The notes: generated by a model from the letters alone, not told the origin. A stretch of DNA of 64,000 nt from Rhodoplanes serenus (GCA_009720755.1 WNKV01000008.1:124001-188000), one strand, 5' to 3'; shown: positions 53,752 through 63,371, counted from the first letter of the stretch. Made by a program: numbers and translations.

Positions 53752-55959
53752 ATGCGGCGATCTCTCGGCCTGGTTCTGATCGGACTGTCGCTGCTCGGCG
53801 CGGCTCTGGTCGCTGCGACCGCGATCCCTCTCCGGGCGGCGGACGGTCCCGGCACCGCCGCGGCGACGCCGGTCCTGCGCCCGCCGGTGGCGCCGAAGAT
53901 CCCGACCTTCATCCGCGAGCACGGTGGCGCGCGTACCGATCCCTACCACTGGCTGGCCAACCGCGACGATCCGGCGGTGCTGGCCCATCTCGCCGCCGAG
54001 AACACTTATGCGGAAAGCCGGCTCGACCCGATCCGTCCGCTGATCGACGAGATCGCCGGCGAGATGACGGCGCGCCGCGCCCCGCGCGAGACCAGCGTGC
54101 CCTATCGGGACGGCGGCTTCCTGTATTCCCGCCGCTTCGCCGAAGGCGCCCAGTATCCGGTGATCGTGCGCCGGCCCGACACGCCCGAAGGCGCCGCCGG
54201 TGCCGAGCCGCCCGAGGAGATCGTGCTCGACGTGCCGGCACTCGCCGCCGGCCACGCCATGTACCGGCTCGGCCGCTGGCAGCCGAGCCCGGACGGCCGC
54301 CGCGTCGCCTTCATGGTCGACTTTTCCGGCGACCGTCAGAACCGCCTGTTCATCCGCGATATCGCCACCGGCGCGGTGACCGAGCAGGGCATCACCGACG
54401 GCGCCGAGAGCTTCGCGTTCGCGGCCGACTCGACCACGCTGTTCTACGTGCGGCGCGAGCCGGTGACGCTGCGCGGCTTCCAGGTCTGGCGCCACCGCGT
54501 CGGGGCGCCCTCCGATCACGACGTGCTGGTCTACGAGGAGCGCGATCCCACCTTCAGCGTCGCGGTCCGCCGCACCAAGTCGCGCCGCTACATCCTGATC
54601 GAGAGCGAGCACGAGGAGGCGAGCGAGATCCGCTATCTGGCGGCCGACGATCCGGACGGTCCCTTCCGGGTGGTCGAGCCGCGCCGGCCGCGCCTGCGTT
54701 ACGACATCGACCACGTCGGCGACACGTTCTTCGTCCGCACCGATCTCGACGCGCCGGACTTCCGGGTGATGACGGCACCGGAGGCGACGCCCGGCGCGAC
54801 GCACTGGCGCGAGCTGATCGCCGAGCGGCCCGGCCATGTGCTCCATCGCGTCGAGCCGTTCCGCGACTTCGTCGCCGTCGACGAGGAGCACGAGGGCGGC
54901 ATCCGCATTCGCGTGCTGCGCCTCGCCGACCGTCGCGAGATCACGGTGCCGCTGCCGGCCGGCATCGGGGTCGCCACCACCGGCTTCTTCTTCGGCGGCT
55001 TCGGCGGCAATCGCGAGCCCGACTCGAGCGTCCTGCGCTTCCGCTTCAGCGGCCCGCTCCAGCCCGAGCGCATCTACGACTTCGACATGGCGACGGGCGC
55101 GCTGACGTTGCGGCGGGACGAGCCGGCGCTGTGGCTGCGGCCGCAGGACTACGCGGTCGAGCGCATCGCCGCGACGGCGCCGGACGGCGAGACGGTGCCG
55201 GTCACGCTCGTCTACAAGCCGGCGCTGCGGCGCCCCGGCGGCAACCCCACTCTCGTGGTCGGCTACGGCGCCTACGGCTACAGCCAGCGCCCGGTGTTCA
55301 ACGAGACCGCCTTCAGCCTGATCGACCGCGGCTTCGTGCATGTGCTCGCGCATGTGCGCGGCGGTCACGAGAAGGGCGAGCGCTGGCACCGCGACGGCCG
55401 CGGGCTCGCCAAGAAGAACAGCTTCACCGACCTGATCGCGGTCGGCGAGACGCTGATCGCGCGCGGCATCGCCGATCGGCGCGCGATGTTCGCGCGCGGC
55501 GGCTCGGCCGGCGGGCTCCTGGTCGGCGCCGTCGCCAACATGCGGCCGGATCTGTTCGCCGGTATCGTCGCCGAGGTGCCGTTCGTCGACGTGCTCACCA
55601 CCACGTCGGACCCCAGCGTGCCCCTGACCACCCTCGAATGGGTCGAGTGGGGCAACCCGCAGGACCCGGTGCAGCGCGCCTACATCGCCTCCTACTCGCC
55701 CTACGACAACATCGAGGCGAAGGCGTATCCGGCCATGTTCGTCACCTCGGGCTTCCACGATAGCCAGGTGCGCTATGTCGAGCCGGCCAAATGGGTGGCG
55801 CGGCTGCGCGAGCGGCGCACCGACACCCGCGAGCTCCTGTTCAAGACCGACATGGGCGCCGGCCATGCCGGCCGCTCCGGCCGGCTCGGCACGGTACGCG
55901 AGAGCGCCGAGATCGCCGCCTGGCTGGTGACCCGGGCCGGCGGGGCGGAGCCGCGGTAG
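53752..55959 (+). CDS. Secreted S9A prolyl oligopeptidase-family peptidase (oligopeptidase B-like)
   Basis: The 735-residue protein has an N-terminal signal or anchor (RSLGLVLIGLSLLGAALVAATAIPL, with RAAD near residue 30). A seven-bladed propeller follows (DPYHWLANRDDP, then RRFAEGAQYPVIVRR). The alpha/beta hydrolase domain carries the catalytic triad Ser585 (GGSAGG), Asp670 (SGFHDSQV) and His705 (GAGHAG). PTLVVGYGAYGYSQRPVFN and AHVRGGHEKGERWHRDGR are hallmarks of the oligopeptidase B group, which cleaves short peptides after basic residues. Export of such an enzyme is less usual than a cytosolic one. It stands alone. Confidence 0.95.
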   Translation: MRRSLGLVLIGLSLLGAALVAATAIPLRAADGPGTAAATPVLRPPVAPKIPTFIREHGGARTDPYHWLANRDDPAVLAHLAAENTYAESRLDPIRPLIDEIAGEMTARRAPRETSVPYRDGGFLYSRRFAEGAQYPVIVRRPDTPEGAAGAEPPEEIVLDVPALAAGHAMYRLGRWQPSPDGRRVAFMVDFSGDRQNRLFIRDIATGAVTEQGITDGAESFAFAADSTTLFYVRREPVTLRGFQVWRHRVGAPSDHDVLVYEERDPTFSVAVRRTKSRRYILIESEHEEASEIRYLAADDPDGPFRVVEPRRPRLRYDIDHVGDTFFVRTDLDAPDFRVMTAPEATPGATHWRELIAERPGHVLHRVEPFRDFVAVDEEHEGGIRIRVLRLADRREITVPLPAGIGVATTGFFFGGFGGNREPDSSVLRFRFSGPLQPERIYDFDMATGALTLRRDEPALWLRPQDYAVERIAATAPDGETVPVTLVYKPALRRPGGNPTLVVGYGAYGYSQRPVFNETAFSLIDRGFVHVLAHVRGGHEKGERWHRDGRGLAKKNSFTDLIAVGETLIARGIADRRAMFARGGSAGGLLVGAVANMRPDLFAGIVAEVPFVDVLTTTSDPSVPLTTLEWVEWGNPQDPVQRAYIASYSPYDNIEAKAYPAMFVTSGFHDSQVRYVEPAKWVARLRERRTDTRELLFKTDMGAGHAGRSGRLGTVRESAEIAAWLVTRAGGAEPR

Positions 55960-56104
55960 CAACTCGCTACCGCGCCGACCGGCTGTGGATGCGGCGTGGC
56001 CCCGCCAGCGAACAAACCGCGAATCCGCTAGACTCGCGACGCGCGAATCGGTGCGCCGGCGGGTGCACTGCGGCGCTCGATCCGTGCCGCGTCACAGGTG
56101 TCCC

Positions 56105-57223
56105 ATGCGTCTCGTCCATACCGCCGACTGGCAGATCGGCAAGCCGTTCGTCCGCTTCGGCGACAAGGCCGAGGCGCTGCGCCGGGCGCGGCTCGACGCC
56201 GTCGAGGCGGTCGGCCGGCTCGCCGTCGCCGAGGGCGCTGCCCATGTGCTGGTCGCCGGCGACATCTACGACAGCGACACCCCCGCCAACGTCACGCTGC
56301 GGGCGCCGATCGAGCGCATGCGCGGCTTCTCCACGGTGACCTGGCACCTGCTGCCCGGCAATCACGACGCTCATCGGCCGGGCGGCCCGTGGGAGCGCCT
56401 CGCGGGGCTGGGGCTGCCCGCCAATGTCCGCGTCCATCTCGGCGCCGAGCCGGTGGCGCTGGCGTCCGATGCGGTGCTGTTGCCCGCCCCGCTGACCAGC
56501 CGGGCCGAGACCCGCGACCTCACCGCCCGCATGGACGAGACGGAGACCTCGCCCGGCACCCTGCGGATCGGCCTCGCCCATGGCGCCGTCACCCGCTTCG
56601 GCGTCGCCGCCGACGAGGGCGAGGCGACCAACCAGATCGATCCCTGCCGCGCCGAGAAGGCCGGCCTCGACTATCTGGCGCTCGGCGACTGGCACCGCAC
56701 CCGCGAGATCGGCCCGCGCACCTGGTACGCCGGCACGCCGGAGCCCGACCGCCACGACAGCCAGCCGGTCGGCACCGCGCTTCTCGTCGACCTGCCGCGG
56801 GCCGGCGCCCCGCCGGTGGTGACGCCGCATGCGGTCGGCACCTTCCGGTGGGCGAGCGAGGCGCTGGAGCTGGCCGACGCAATGCCGCTCGCCGGCCACG
56901 AGGCCGCCCTTCTCCGGACCCATGCGCCGCTCTCCCGGCTGGTGCTCAAGCTCGACGTCGGCGGCATGCTGTCGATCGCGGCGCGCCGCGCGCTCGACGA
57001 ATGGCTGGAGCGGCTGCACGCCGCCGTCTTCCACCTCGATGCGGCGCTCACGCTGGCGGTCCGGCCCGATCCCGCCGATCTCGAAGCCATCGACTTCGAC
57101 GGCGTGCTGCGCCGCGTCGCCGAGAGCCTGAAGGCACGCGCCGCCGATCCGGCGCTGTCGGCCGCCGACCGGCAGGTCGCCGAGGACGCGCTGCTCACCC
57201 TCTATCTCGACGCGACGGCGTGA
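56105..57223 (+). CDS. SbcD/YhaO-like DNA repair exonuclease (metallophosphoesterase)
   Basis: The 372-residue protein has the phosphoesterase motifs: LVHTADWQIGKPF (3-15), VLVAGDIYDSDTPAN (48-62), HLLPGNHDAHRPGG (about 82-95), GLAHGAVTRFG, and LALGDWHRT. A capping domain occupies the C-terminal third. It is the nuclease half of an SMC-linked complex. It lies 8 bases before the ATPase gene, so both are one operon. The upstream in-frame start at 55985 is not family-like. It resembles the YhaO type more than classical SbcD. Metal Mn likely. Confidence 0.9.
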   Translation: MRLVHTADWQIGKPFVRFGDKAEALRRARLDAVEAVGRLAVAEGAAHVLVAGDIYDSDTPANVTLRAPIERMRGFSTVTWHLLPGNHDAHRPGGPWERLAGLGLPANVRVHLGAEPVALASDAVLLPAPLTSRAETRDLTARMDETETSPGTLRIGLAHGAVTRFGVAADEGEATNQIDPCRAEKAGLDYLALGDWHRTREIGPRTWYAGTPEPDRHDSQPVGTALLVDLPRAGAPPVVTPHAVGTFRWASEALELADAMPLAGHEAALLRTHAPLSRLVLKLDVGGMLSIAARRALDEWLERLHAAVFHLDAALTLAVRPDPADLEAIDFDGVLRRVAESLKARAADPALSAADRQVAEDALLTLYLDATA

Positions 57224-57231
57224 GGACCGCG

Positions 57232-59937
57232 ATGATCATCACCCATCTCGCCGTCGAGGGCGTCGGCCGCTTTCGCGCCCGCCATGTGGTGCAGGGGCTC
57301 GGCCCCGGCCTCAACCTGCTCTGCGCCCCCAACGAGGCCGGCAAGTCGACGCTGTTCCGCGCCCTCCAGCACGCGCTGTTCGCCCGCCACGGCAGCAAGC
57401 ACAAGGACATCGGCGCCCTCGCCTGCCTCGGGGCCGAGTTGCCCGCGGTGGTCGAGGTCGGGTTTCGCCGCGGCAGCGACGATTACCTGATCCGCAAGTC
57501 GTTCCTGCGCAGCACCAGCGCCAAGTTCTTCCGCGCCGGCACGCTGGTGGCTGACGGCCGTGCCGCCGACGAGGCGGTGTGGGCGACGCTCGAGCTGACG
57601 CCCGGCACCTCGGCCGCGGACGAATCGGCCTTTGGCCTCCTGTGGGTGCCGCAGGGCCAGTCGTTCAAGCCGATCGAGCCGACCGACGACACCAAGGCGC
57701 TGCTGTCGCGCATCATCGAGGCCGAGGTCGGCGAGGTGCTGGGGGGCGAGCGCGGCGAGCGGGTGTGGCGGCGCGTCACCGAGCGGCTCGCCGAGGAGGA
57801 GACCGCCCGCGGCCCCAAGGCCGGCGGCACCTGGAAGGCGGCGCTCGACCGCCGCGCCGCCGCTCAGGCCGAGCTCGCCGAGCTGCGCCGCACCCTGGAG
57901 GCGCTGGAGGCCGACCGTGCCGCCCTCCTGGACAGGCTGCGGGAGCGCGACGCCCTCGCCGATCCGACGGGCGCCGCCCGGCTGCGCACCGATCTCGCCG
58001 CCGCCGAGGCGGAGGTCGCCGCCGCCATGCGGGCCGACCAGGCGGCCCAGCAGGCCGAGACCGAGCAGGCGCAGCGCGAGCTGATGCTCGACCGCGCCCG
58101 CAAGCGGCACGAGGACCTGCTGGCGCTCGACCAGCGGATCGCCCGGGCGCGCGAGCGGATCGCCGCCGAGGAGCGGCGGGCCGCCGAGGAGCGCGACGCC
58201 GCGGCCGCCCAGGCGACCGCACTGACGGCGCGCGAGAGGGATCTGGGCGAGGTGGCGACGCGGCTCGCCGAGGCCGAGCGGGCCGTCGACACAGCGCGCC
58301 GCCGGGAGACCGCGGCGCGCGACGCCGAGCGGGTGGCCGAGCTGACGGCCCGGCTCGACCGCGCCAGGCGGCTACGCGACGAGGAGGCGCGGCTGCGCCA
58401 GGCGATCGCCCGGCTCGCGGTGCCTGCCGAGGCGGTGCGCCGCATCGAGAGCGCCCAAGGGGCGCTCGATGCCGCCCGCGCCCGCCTGGAGGCGAAGGCG
58501 CCGCGGGTCCGCGTGCGGCTCGGCCCGGCGGGGGCCGGCCTGGTCACCTGCGGCGGCGAGCCGATCGCCGACGGCGGCGAGCTGGTGGCGACGAGCCCGC
58601 TCGCCGTCGCGGTCGCCGACCTCGCCACCATCGAGATCGTGCCGGCCGCGAGCGAGGACGCCGGCGCCGTCGCGGCCGCCCGCGACACCCTGGCCGGGGT
58701 GCTGCGCGAGGCCGGCGTGGCATCGCTGGCCGAGGTGCACGAACGGCGGACCCAGGCCGTGGATCTCGACAGCGAGCGGCGCGCCGTCATGGCCGAGCTG
58801 GCCGCGCTCGCGCCCTCGCCCACGACGGCGGCACGCCCGCCGTCCGGCGGCAAGCCGGGCCCCGGGTCGGACGACGGCCTCGCGGCGCTGGAGCGGGCGC
58901 TGGCCGAGGCCCGGGCCGGCCTGGATGCGCTGGGAGCCGCCCCCGGCGAGGACCTGCCGGACCGCGCCGCTCTCGCCCGCGCCCGCGAGGCGGCCGAGCA
59001 GCAGCGCGACGCGCTCCGCCGCGCCCATGCCGATGCCCAGGCCGGGGTGGCGGCGGCCCGTCAGCAGGCGGCCGCCGAGGCGGTTCGGCTCGACACCCTG
59101 GTGGCCGGCATCGAGGAGCAGAAGCGCCAGCTCGCCACCGATCTCGCCGCCAGCCCGGACGACCGCCGCGCCGGCGCCCTGGTGGCGCTTGCGGCCGAGG
59201 CCGCGGAGGCCCGCGCCGCCTTCGAGGCCGCCGCCCGGCAGGCTGCGGACCGGCGTGCCGCGGTGCCGGGACCGGACGAGCGCGAGGCCGTGGCGGCCCG
59301 CGTCCGCCGGCTCGCCGAGGCGATCCGCACCCGCGATGCGCGGCTGAACGCGGCCGAGCAGGAGATCGCCCGCCTCCAGGGCCGCATCGCCACCCGCGGC
59401 GGCGAGGGCTTGGGCGAGCGCGAGGCCGCCGCCGTCGAAGCTCTGGCGCTGGCCGAGACCGAGGTCGCCGCCATCGAGCGCCGGCTGGCGGCGCTGCGGC
59501 TGTTGCGCGACACCCTGGAGGCCGGCCGCCGCGCCGCACAGGACAGCTTCGTGGGCCCCGTGAAGGCCGCCCTGCGGCCCTATCTGCACGCCCTGTTCCC
59601 GGGCGCCGACGCGGCGCTGGCCGACCTCTTCGCGGTCGACGGTCTCACCCGGGCGGGCAGCGCGGAGCCGTTCCTGTCGCTGTCCGACGGCACCCGCGAG
59701 CAGATCGCCATCATCGTGCGGCTCGGTCTCGGCCGGCTGCTCGCCGAGCGCGGCCGCCCGGTGCCGGTGGTGCTCGACGACTCGCTCGTCTTCTCGGACG
59801 ACGATCGCATCGAGCGCATGTTCGACGTGCTGACGCGCGCCGCCGAGAAGCAGCAGGTGATCGTGCTCACCTGCCGCAGCCGCGCCTTCCTGTCGTGCGG
59901 CGGTCGCACCCTGTCGATCGTGCAGCAGGACGGCTGA
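57232..59937 (+). CDS. SbcC/YhaN-like AAA ATPase (Rad50-type coiled-coil)
   Basis: The 901-residue protein has Walker A CAPNEAGKST (31-40) at the start. A long Ala/Glu/Arg-rich coiled coil (about 190-750) is broken near 415-470 by a small beta domain (VRVRLGPAGAGLVTCGGEPI). The C-terminus has the ABC signature LSLSDGTREQIAI and Walker B VPVVLDDSLVFSDDD. No CxxC zinc hook is visible in the middle, unlike Rad50 and SbcC, so this is the YhaN type. With the adjacent phosphoesterase it would process DNA ends. GCCCCC-rich coding bias matches its neighbours. Confidence 0.9.
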   Translation: MIITHLAVEGVGRFRARHVVQGLGPGLNLLCAPNEAGKSTLFRALQHALFARHGSKHKDIGALACLGAELPAVVEVGFRRGSDDYLIRKSFLRSTSAKFFRAGTLVADGRAADEAVWATLELTPGTSAADESAFGLLWVPQGQSFKPIEPTDDTKALLSRIIEAEVGEVLGGERGERVWRRVTERLAEEETARGPKAGGTWKAALDRRAAAQAELAELRRTLEALEADRAALLDRLRERDALADPTGAARLRTDLAAAEAEVAAAMRADQAAQQAETEQAQRELMLDRARKRHEDLLALDQRIARARERIAAEERRAAEERDAAAAQATALTARERDLGEVATRLAEAERAVDTARRRETAARDAERVAELTARLDRARRLRDEEARLRQAIARLAVPAEAVRRIESAQGALDAARARLEAKAPRVRVRLGPAGAGLVTCGGEPIADGGELVATSPLAVAVADLATIEIVPAASEDAGAVAAARDTLAGVLREAGVASLAEVHERRTQAVDLDSERRAVMAELAALAPSPTTAARPPSGGKPGPGSDDGLAALERALAEARAGLDALGAAPGEDLPDRAALARAREAAEQQRDALRRAHADAQAGVAAARQQAAAEAVRLDTLVAGIEEQKRQLATDLAASPDDRRAGALVALAAEAAEARAAFEAAARQAADRRAAVPGPDEREAVAARVRRLAEAIRTRDARLNAAEQEIARLQGRIATRGGEGLGEREAAAVEALALAETEVAAIERRLAALRLLRDTLEAGRRAAQDSFVGPVKAALRPYLHALFPGADAALADLFAVDGLTRAGSAEPFLSLSDGTREQIAIIVRLGLGRLLAERGRPVPVVLDDSLVFSDDDRIERMFDVLTRAAEKQQVIVLTCRSRAFLSCGGRTLSIVQQDG

Positions 59938-59968
59938 TCCGAGATCCGGCTGATCGGTTCGGGATCTC

Positions 59969-60112
59969 ACCCTCTCCCGTGGGGAGAGGGTCGGCGAGCA
60001 GAGCGAGCCGGGGTGAGGGCATGAGCATCTGGAATGGTGTTCACCCCCTCACCCGACGCGCTCTTGGCGCTGGCGCGCCGCGCGTCGACCTCTCCCCGCC
60101 GGGGAGAGGTGA
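59969..60112. repeat. Dispersed palindromic repeat unit (same family as 23.4-24.0 kb)
   Basis: The unit starts with CCCTCTCCC-GTG-GGGAGAGGG (59970-59990) and ends with ACCTCTCCCC-GCC-GGGGAGAGGT (60088-60110). Between them GGGTGAGGG (60011-60019) pairs with CCCTCACCC. It lies just after the SbcC-like gene in a 399-base gap with no other supported feature. Confidence 0.8.
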
Positions 60113-60336
60113 AAGCCGTGCCACTCGCACTCCCCGAGCCGATCGAACGGATTGCGCATGAGAGCGATCCGGCTGCCGGAAGACGCCGCGGCGCCATCCC
60201 GGGCACAACCGGCGCGTCATGCAGCCGTCACCGCTCCCTCATCGGGACGCAACAGGAATCGACGACCGTCGGCGAATGATCGGCGGAGCGGTGTCGTCGC
60301 AGCGGGCGACGGCCTTCGCCGGCACCGCGACGGCCG

Positions 60337-61200
60337 ATGCCGCTCACCGCCGACCCGTCCGCCGACACCGCCGCCCGGCCCGCCGACTGGATCGCCGCCG
60401 ACTGGGCCGGCGCCGGCGAGATCCTGCGTCGGCCGCTGCCCGGCCTCGGCCTCGCCGACCGCTGGCTGCTGCGGGCCGTGGCCCTCTCGGCCTCGACCCG
60501 GATGAGCGCGATCACCGGCCTGGAGCACGTCCGGCCCGCCGCCGATCCGTTCGTCCTCATCCTCAACCATTCGACCCGCAGCGAGGCGCTGCTGGTGCCG
60601 GCACTGCTGACGCTCCTTCGCGGCGGTCCGCTGATCCATTTCATGGCCGACTGGAACTTTGCGCTGATTCCGGGCGTCGGTTTCCTCTACCGCAAGGCCG
60701 AGGTCCTCACCGTGACGGCGAAGCCGGCACGCCCGCGCATGCTCGACCGGCTGCGGCCGCTCTACCGCGCCGACATCTCGGTGCTCGACCGCGCCCGCGA
60801 CGCGCTGCGGTGCGGCCGCTCCGTCGGCATCTTCCCGGAAGCCACCGTCAATCGTGATCCGCACCGGCTGCGGCCGGGCCGGCGCAGCGCCGCCCTGCTG
60901 TCGCTCACCACAGGCGTGCCGGTGGTGCCGGCCGGCATCCGCTTTCCCGACGCCTCCCCCGACCGGCCGATCCGCGATCGCGACCGCATGGAGCTGCGCA
61001 TCGGCCCGCCGCTGCGGCCACCGCCCCCCAGCGAGCGCCCGGCGCCCGCCGATCTGCGCGCCTGGCACGCCACCGTGATGACCGCAGTCGCCGCGCTGTC
61101 CGGCAAGTCGTGGTCAGACACGGCGCCGGCCGCCGCAGCGGCGCCGACCGCCTGTTCCCCTCCCCCCACCAGCACGGAGGCTCGCCATGCGACTGGATGA
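60337..61200 (+). CDS. PlsC-like acyltransferase (OlsA-type candidate)
   Basis: The 287-residue protein resembles lysophospholipid acyltransferases: FVLILNHSTRSEALLVPALL (about 72-91), where NHSTRSE stands for the NHx4D motif but with Glu. FPEATVNRDPHRLRPGRRSAALLSL replaces the usual FPEGT. GVPVVPAGIRFPD is a typical third block. The Asp-to-Glu and Gly-to-Ala changes mean the catalytic motif is altered but not lost. No clear ribosome site was found at 60337, and the start may be later. It overlaps the next acyltransferase by 14 bases, like the olsA/olsB logic of ornithine lipid synthesis. That role is inferred. Confidence 0.8.
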   Translation: MPLTADPSADTAARPADWIAADWAGAGEILRRPLPGLGLADRWLLRAVALSASTRMSAITGLEHVRPAADPFVLILNHSTRSEALLVPALLTLLRGGPLIHFMADWNFALIPGVGFLYRKAEVLTVTAKPARPRMLDRLRPLYRADISVLDRARDALRCGRSVGIFPEATVNRDPHRLRPGRRSAALLSLTTGVPVVPAGIRFPDASPDRPIRDRDRMELRIGPPLRPPPPSERPAPADLRAWHATVMTAVAALSGKSWSDTAPAAAAAPTACSPPPTSTEARHATG

Positions 61201-61864
61201 CCGGGTGACCGCCGACCGGGTGACCGACGAGGCCGGACGGCAGCAGGTGCTCGCCGTGCTGCGCGCCACCTACCTGCGCGAGAAGCGGTGGGTGAACGAT
61301 CCCGAGACGCAGTTTCCGCCCGCGGATCTGGGCCGCGACGACGTCTCGTGGTTCGTGGTGGCGGTCCGCACACGGCCGATCGGCGTCCGGGTGCGGCCGG
61401 CCGGCGTGGTGCGGGTCGTCTACGATCCGCCGCTCGCCGCCTATGCGAGCTACGGCTTCGCGCCGCTCGACCCGTCGCTAAGTATCGAGGAGATGATCCG
61501 CGACAACCGCATCGCCGAGATCGGCCGCTTCGCCGTGGTGCCGCGCTTCCGCCGTCGCCTGGTGGTCGCCGCCGCGCTGATGCGGGCCGCCGCCGCCGAG
61601 ACCGTGGCGCGCGGCTACACCCATTATCTCACCGACGTGTTCGAGGACGACCCTCACAGCCCCTATGGTTTTCATACCAGGGTCATGGGCTTCCACCCGG
61701 TCGCCACCCACGATGTCGGCGAGCTGAACTGCCGCAGCCGCCGCATCACCCTGGTGCTCGACCTCAAGGCCGCCTACCAGCGCCTGAAGGCGCGCGGCAA
61801 CTGGCTGTTCCGCTACCTGACGGGTCATTGGGACGACGCGCTGCACCAGCGCCTGGTCGCCTGA
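61187..61864 (+). CDS. GNAT/N-acyl amino acid synthase-like acyltransferase (FeeM/OlsB-type)
   Basis: The 225-residue protein has the FeeM-like GNAT layout: LRATYLREKRWVNDPETQFPPADL (about 25-48), GVVRVVYDPPLAAY, EIGRFAVVPRFRRRLVVAAALMRAAAAE and YLTDVFEDDPHSPYGFHTRVMGF. GEIGRFAV and RRR are the usual acyl-carrier and substrate regions. GGAGG lies before ATG 61187. FeeM-like enzymes attach long acyl chains to amino acids, as OlsB does in ornithine lipid synthesis. With the upstream PlsC-like gene it would make an aminolipid. Product unknown. Confidence 0.75.
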   Translation: MRLDDRVTADRVTDEAGRQQVLAVLRATYLREKRWVNDPETQFPPADLGRDDVSWFVVAVRTRPIGVRVRPAGVVRVVYDPPLAAYASYGFAPLDPSLSIEEMIRDNRIAEIGRFAVVPRFRRRLVVAAALMRAAAAETVARGYTHYLTDVFEDDPHSPYGFHTRVMGFHPVATHDVGELNCRSRRITLVLDLKAAYQRLKARGNWLFRYLTGHWDDALHQRLVA

Positions 61865-61979
61865 CATAGAACCGCGGCCGCGGCGATACGCGGCCCCGCG
61901 GCCCCGCTGCCAACAAGAGCGAACGAAACGTGAACTGGCCGGTATGCCGCGACGTCGAACATGCCTGTGGCATCGAGTC

Positions 61980-62004
61980 GGAACGGCGCCGGCGGGGCGG
62001 CGTT
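61980..62004 (+). promoter_or_regulatory. EcfG general-stress promoter of ku
   Basis: GGAAC (61980-61984) and CGTT (62001-62004) are separated by exactly 16 bases, matching the alphaproteobacterial EcfG/RpoE2 consensus. The ku ATG is at 62034, leaving a leader of about 20-25 bases. Stress control of Ku is reported in Sinorhizobium, which supports the assignment. Confidence 0.65.
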
Positions 62005-62033
62005 GAGTCGTCGTTTGTGCCGGAGTACGCCGC

Positions 62034-62894
62034 ATGGCCCCGCGTGCGAACTGGAAAGGCCATCTGCGCCTTTCGCTCGTCTCCTGTCCGATCGCGCTCT
62101 ACCCGGCGACCACGGACCGCGAGAAGATTCGCCTCAACCTCCTCGACAAGTCGACCGGCCACCGCATCCGCATGCAGAAGGTCGACGCCGACACCGGCGA
62201 GCCGGTCGATCCCGGCGACATCGTCCGCGGCTACAAGACCGCCGAGGGCTATGTCGAGATCACCGAGGAGGACCTCGACGCGATCGAGATCGAGAGCACC
62301 CGCACCCTCGACATCACCCGTTTCGTTCCCCGCGACGAGATCGACGACCTCTATAACGTCCGTCCGTATTACGTGGTCCCGGACGGCGATGCCGGCCGCC
62401 AGGCCTTCGCGGTGATCCGCGAGGCGATCCGCGCCCGCGGCATGGTGGCGCTCGGCCGCGTGGTGATTGCAACCCGTGAGCACATCGTGGCGCTGGAGCC
62501 GCGCGGCAAGGGCCTGCTGGCGACCCTGCTGCGCTACCCCTACGAGGTGCGCGACGAGGCCGAGTACTTCGACGACATTCCCGACGAGCCGATCCCCAAG
62601 GAAATGATCGACCTCGCCACCCACATCATCGACACCATGAAAGGGCCCTTCGAGCCCGACACTTTCGAGGACCGCTACGAGACCGCCCTGCGCGAGCTGA
62701 TCGCCCGCAAGGAGGCCGGCGACGACACGCTGCCGGCCCGCCCCAAGGCACCCGCCAAGGTCGTGAACTTGATGGATGCGCTGCGCCGCAGCGTCGAGGC
62801 GCAGGCCGGCCCGCCGACCCGCAAGAGCCCGCCGCGCCGCAGCGCGGCCAAGAAGCCGCGCCGCGCCGGCCCCGCTCGGCGAAAGGCGAGCTGA
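62034..62894 (+). CDS. ku: Ku-family non-homologous end-joining protein
   Basis: The 286-residue protein has the bacterial Ku core: WKGHLRLSLVSCPIALYPAT (7-26), RIRMQKVDADTGEPVDPGDIVRGYKTAEGYVEITEEDLDAIEIESTRTLDI, and YVVPDGDAGRQAFAVIREAI. It ends in a Lys/Arg/Pro-rich tail (about 255-286). Ku binds double-strand ends and recruits LigD. No ligD lies in the window. CGGAG precedes ATG 62034 at good spacing. The presence of an EcfG-type promoter suggests use in stationary or stress phase. Confidence 0.96.
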   Translation: MAPRANWKGHLRLSLVSCPIALYPATTDREKIRLNLLDKSTGHRIRMQKVDADTGEPVDPGDIVRGYKTAEGYVEITEEDLDAIEIESTRTLDITRFVPRDEIDDLYNVRPYYVVPDGDAGRQAFAVIREAIRARGMVALGRVVIATREHIVALEPRGKGLLATLLRYPYEVRDEAEYFDDIPDEPIPKEMIDLATHIIDTMKGPFEPDTFEDRYETALRELIARKEAGDDTLPARPKAPAKVVNLMDALRRSVEAQAGPPTRKSPPRRSAAKKPRRAGPARRKAS

Positions 62895-63371
62895 CCAGCG
62901 CGGCCCACGCGCTAACGCCCATCGGCGACGGACGGCGGACGGCGGACCGTCTGGATGCGGCGTTTCGCTGACCATGATGCAATGCGGTCGTGATCACGAC
63001 GCCGGCCGCCCCGCCGCCGTAACGCCCCTCCTCCGCCACACCGACCTGCGCGCCGCCGGCCCCACACTGCCGCGCCCAGCCCCGTCGCGCCGGACACGCC
63101 TCAAGCCAGCGTGGTCCCGTTCGCTTACGCAGAATGCCGGATGATGCTGCGAGCCGAAGCGGCCGGCGCGGTCGGCGCCGCTGCGCGAGCGCCGCAACAT
63201 CCCGTGCTACGGCCGCTTGTTGCACTGCGGCGGTGAAACTGACCGTCCTGTTGCGCCTGTAATGCGCGCCGCGCGGGGCAGGCCGCCGGGAGCCGTTGCT
63301 TTTCCCTGGATCACGGATGGGGCAGCATTCGGCGCGGCGACCATGCAGGCGCCAGCCGGAAGGGAGACCCC
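62895..63371. other. Intergenic region without a recognised gene
   Basis: The 477 bases between ku and the Bug-family gene contain only short shadow frames. Tandem GGCGGAC repeats near 62930-62950 are the only low-order repetition. I found no convincing promoter or terminator hairpin. Confidence 0.45.
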
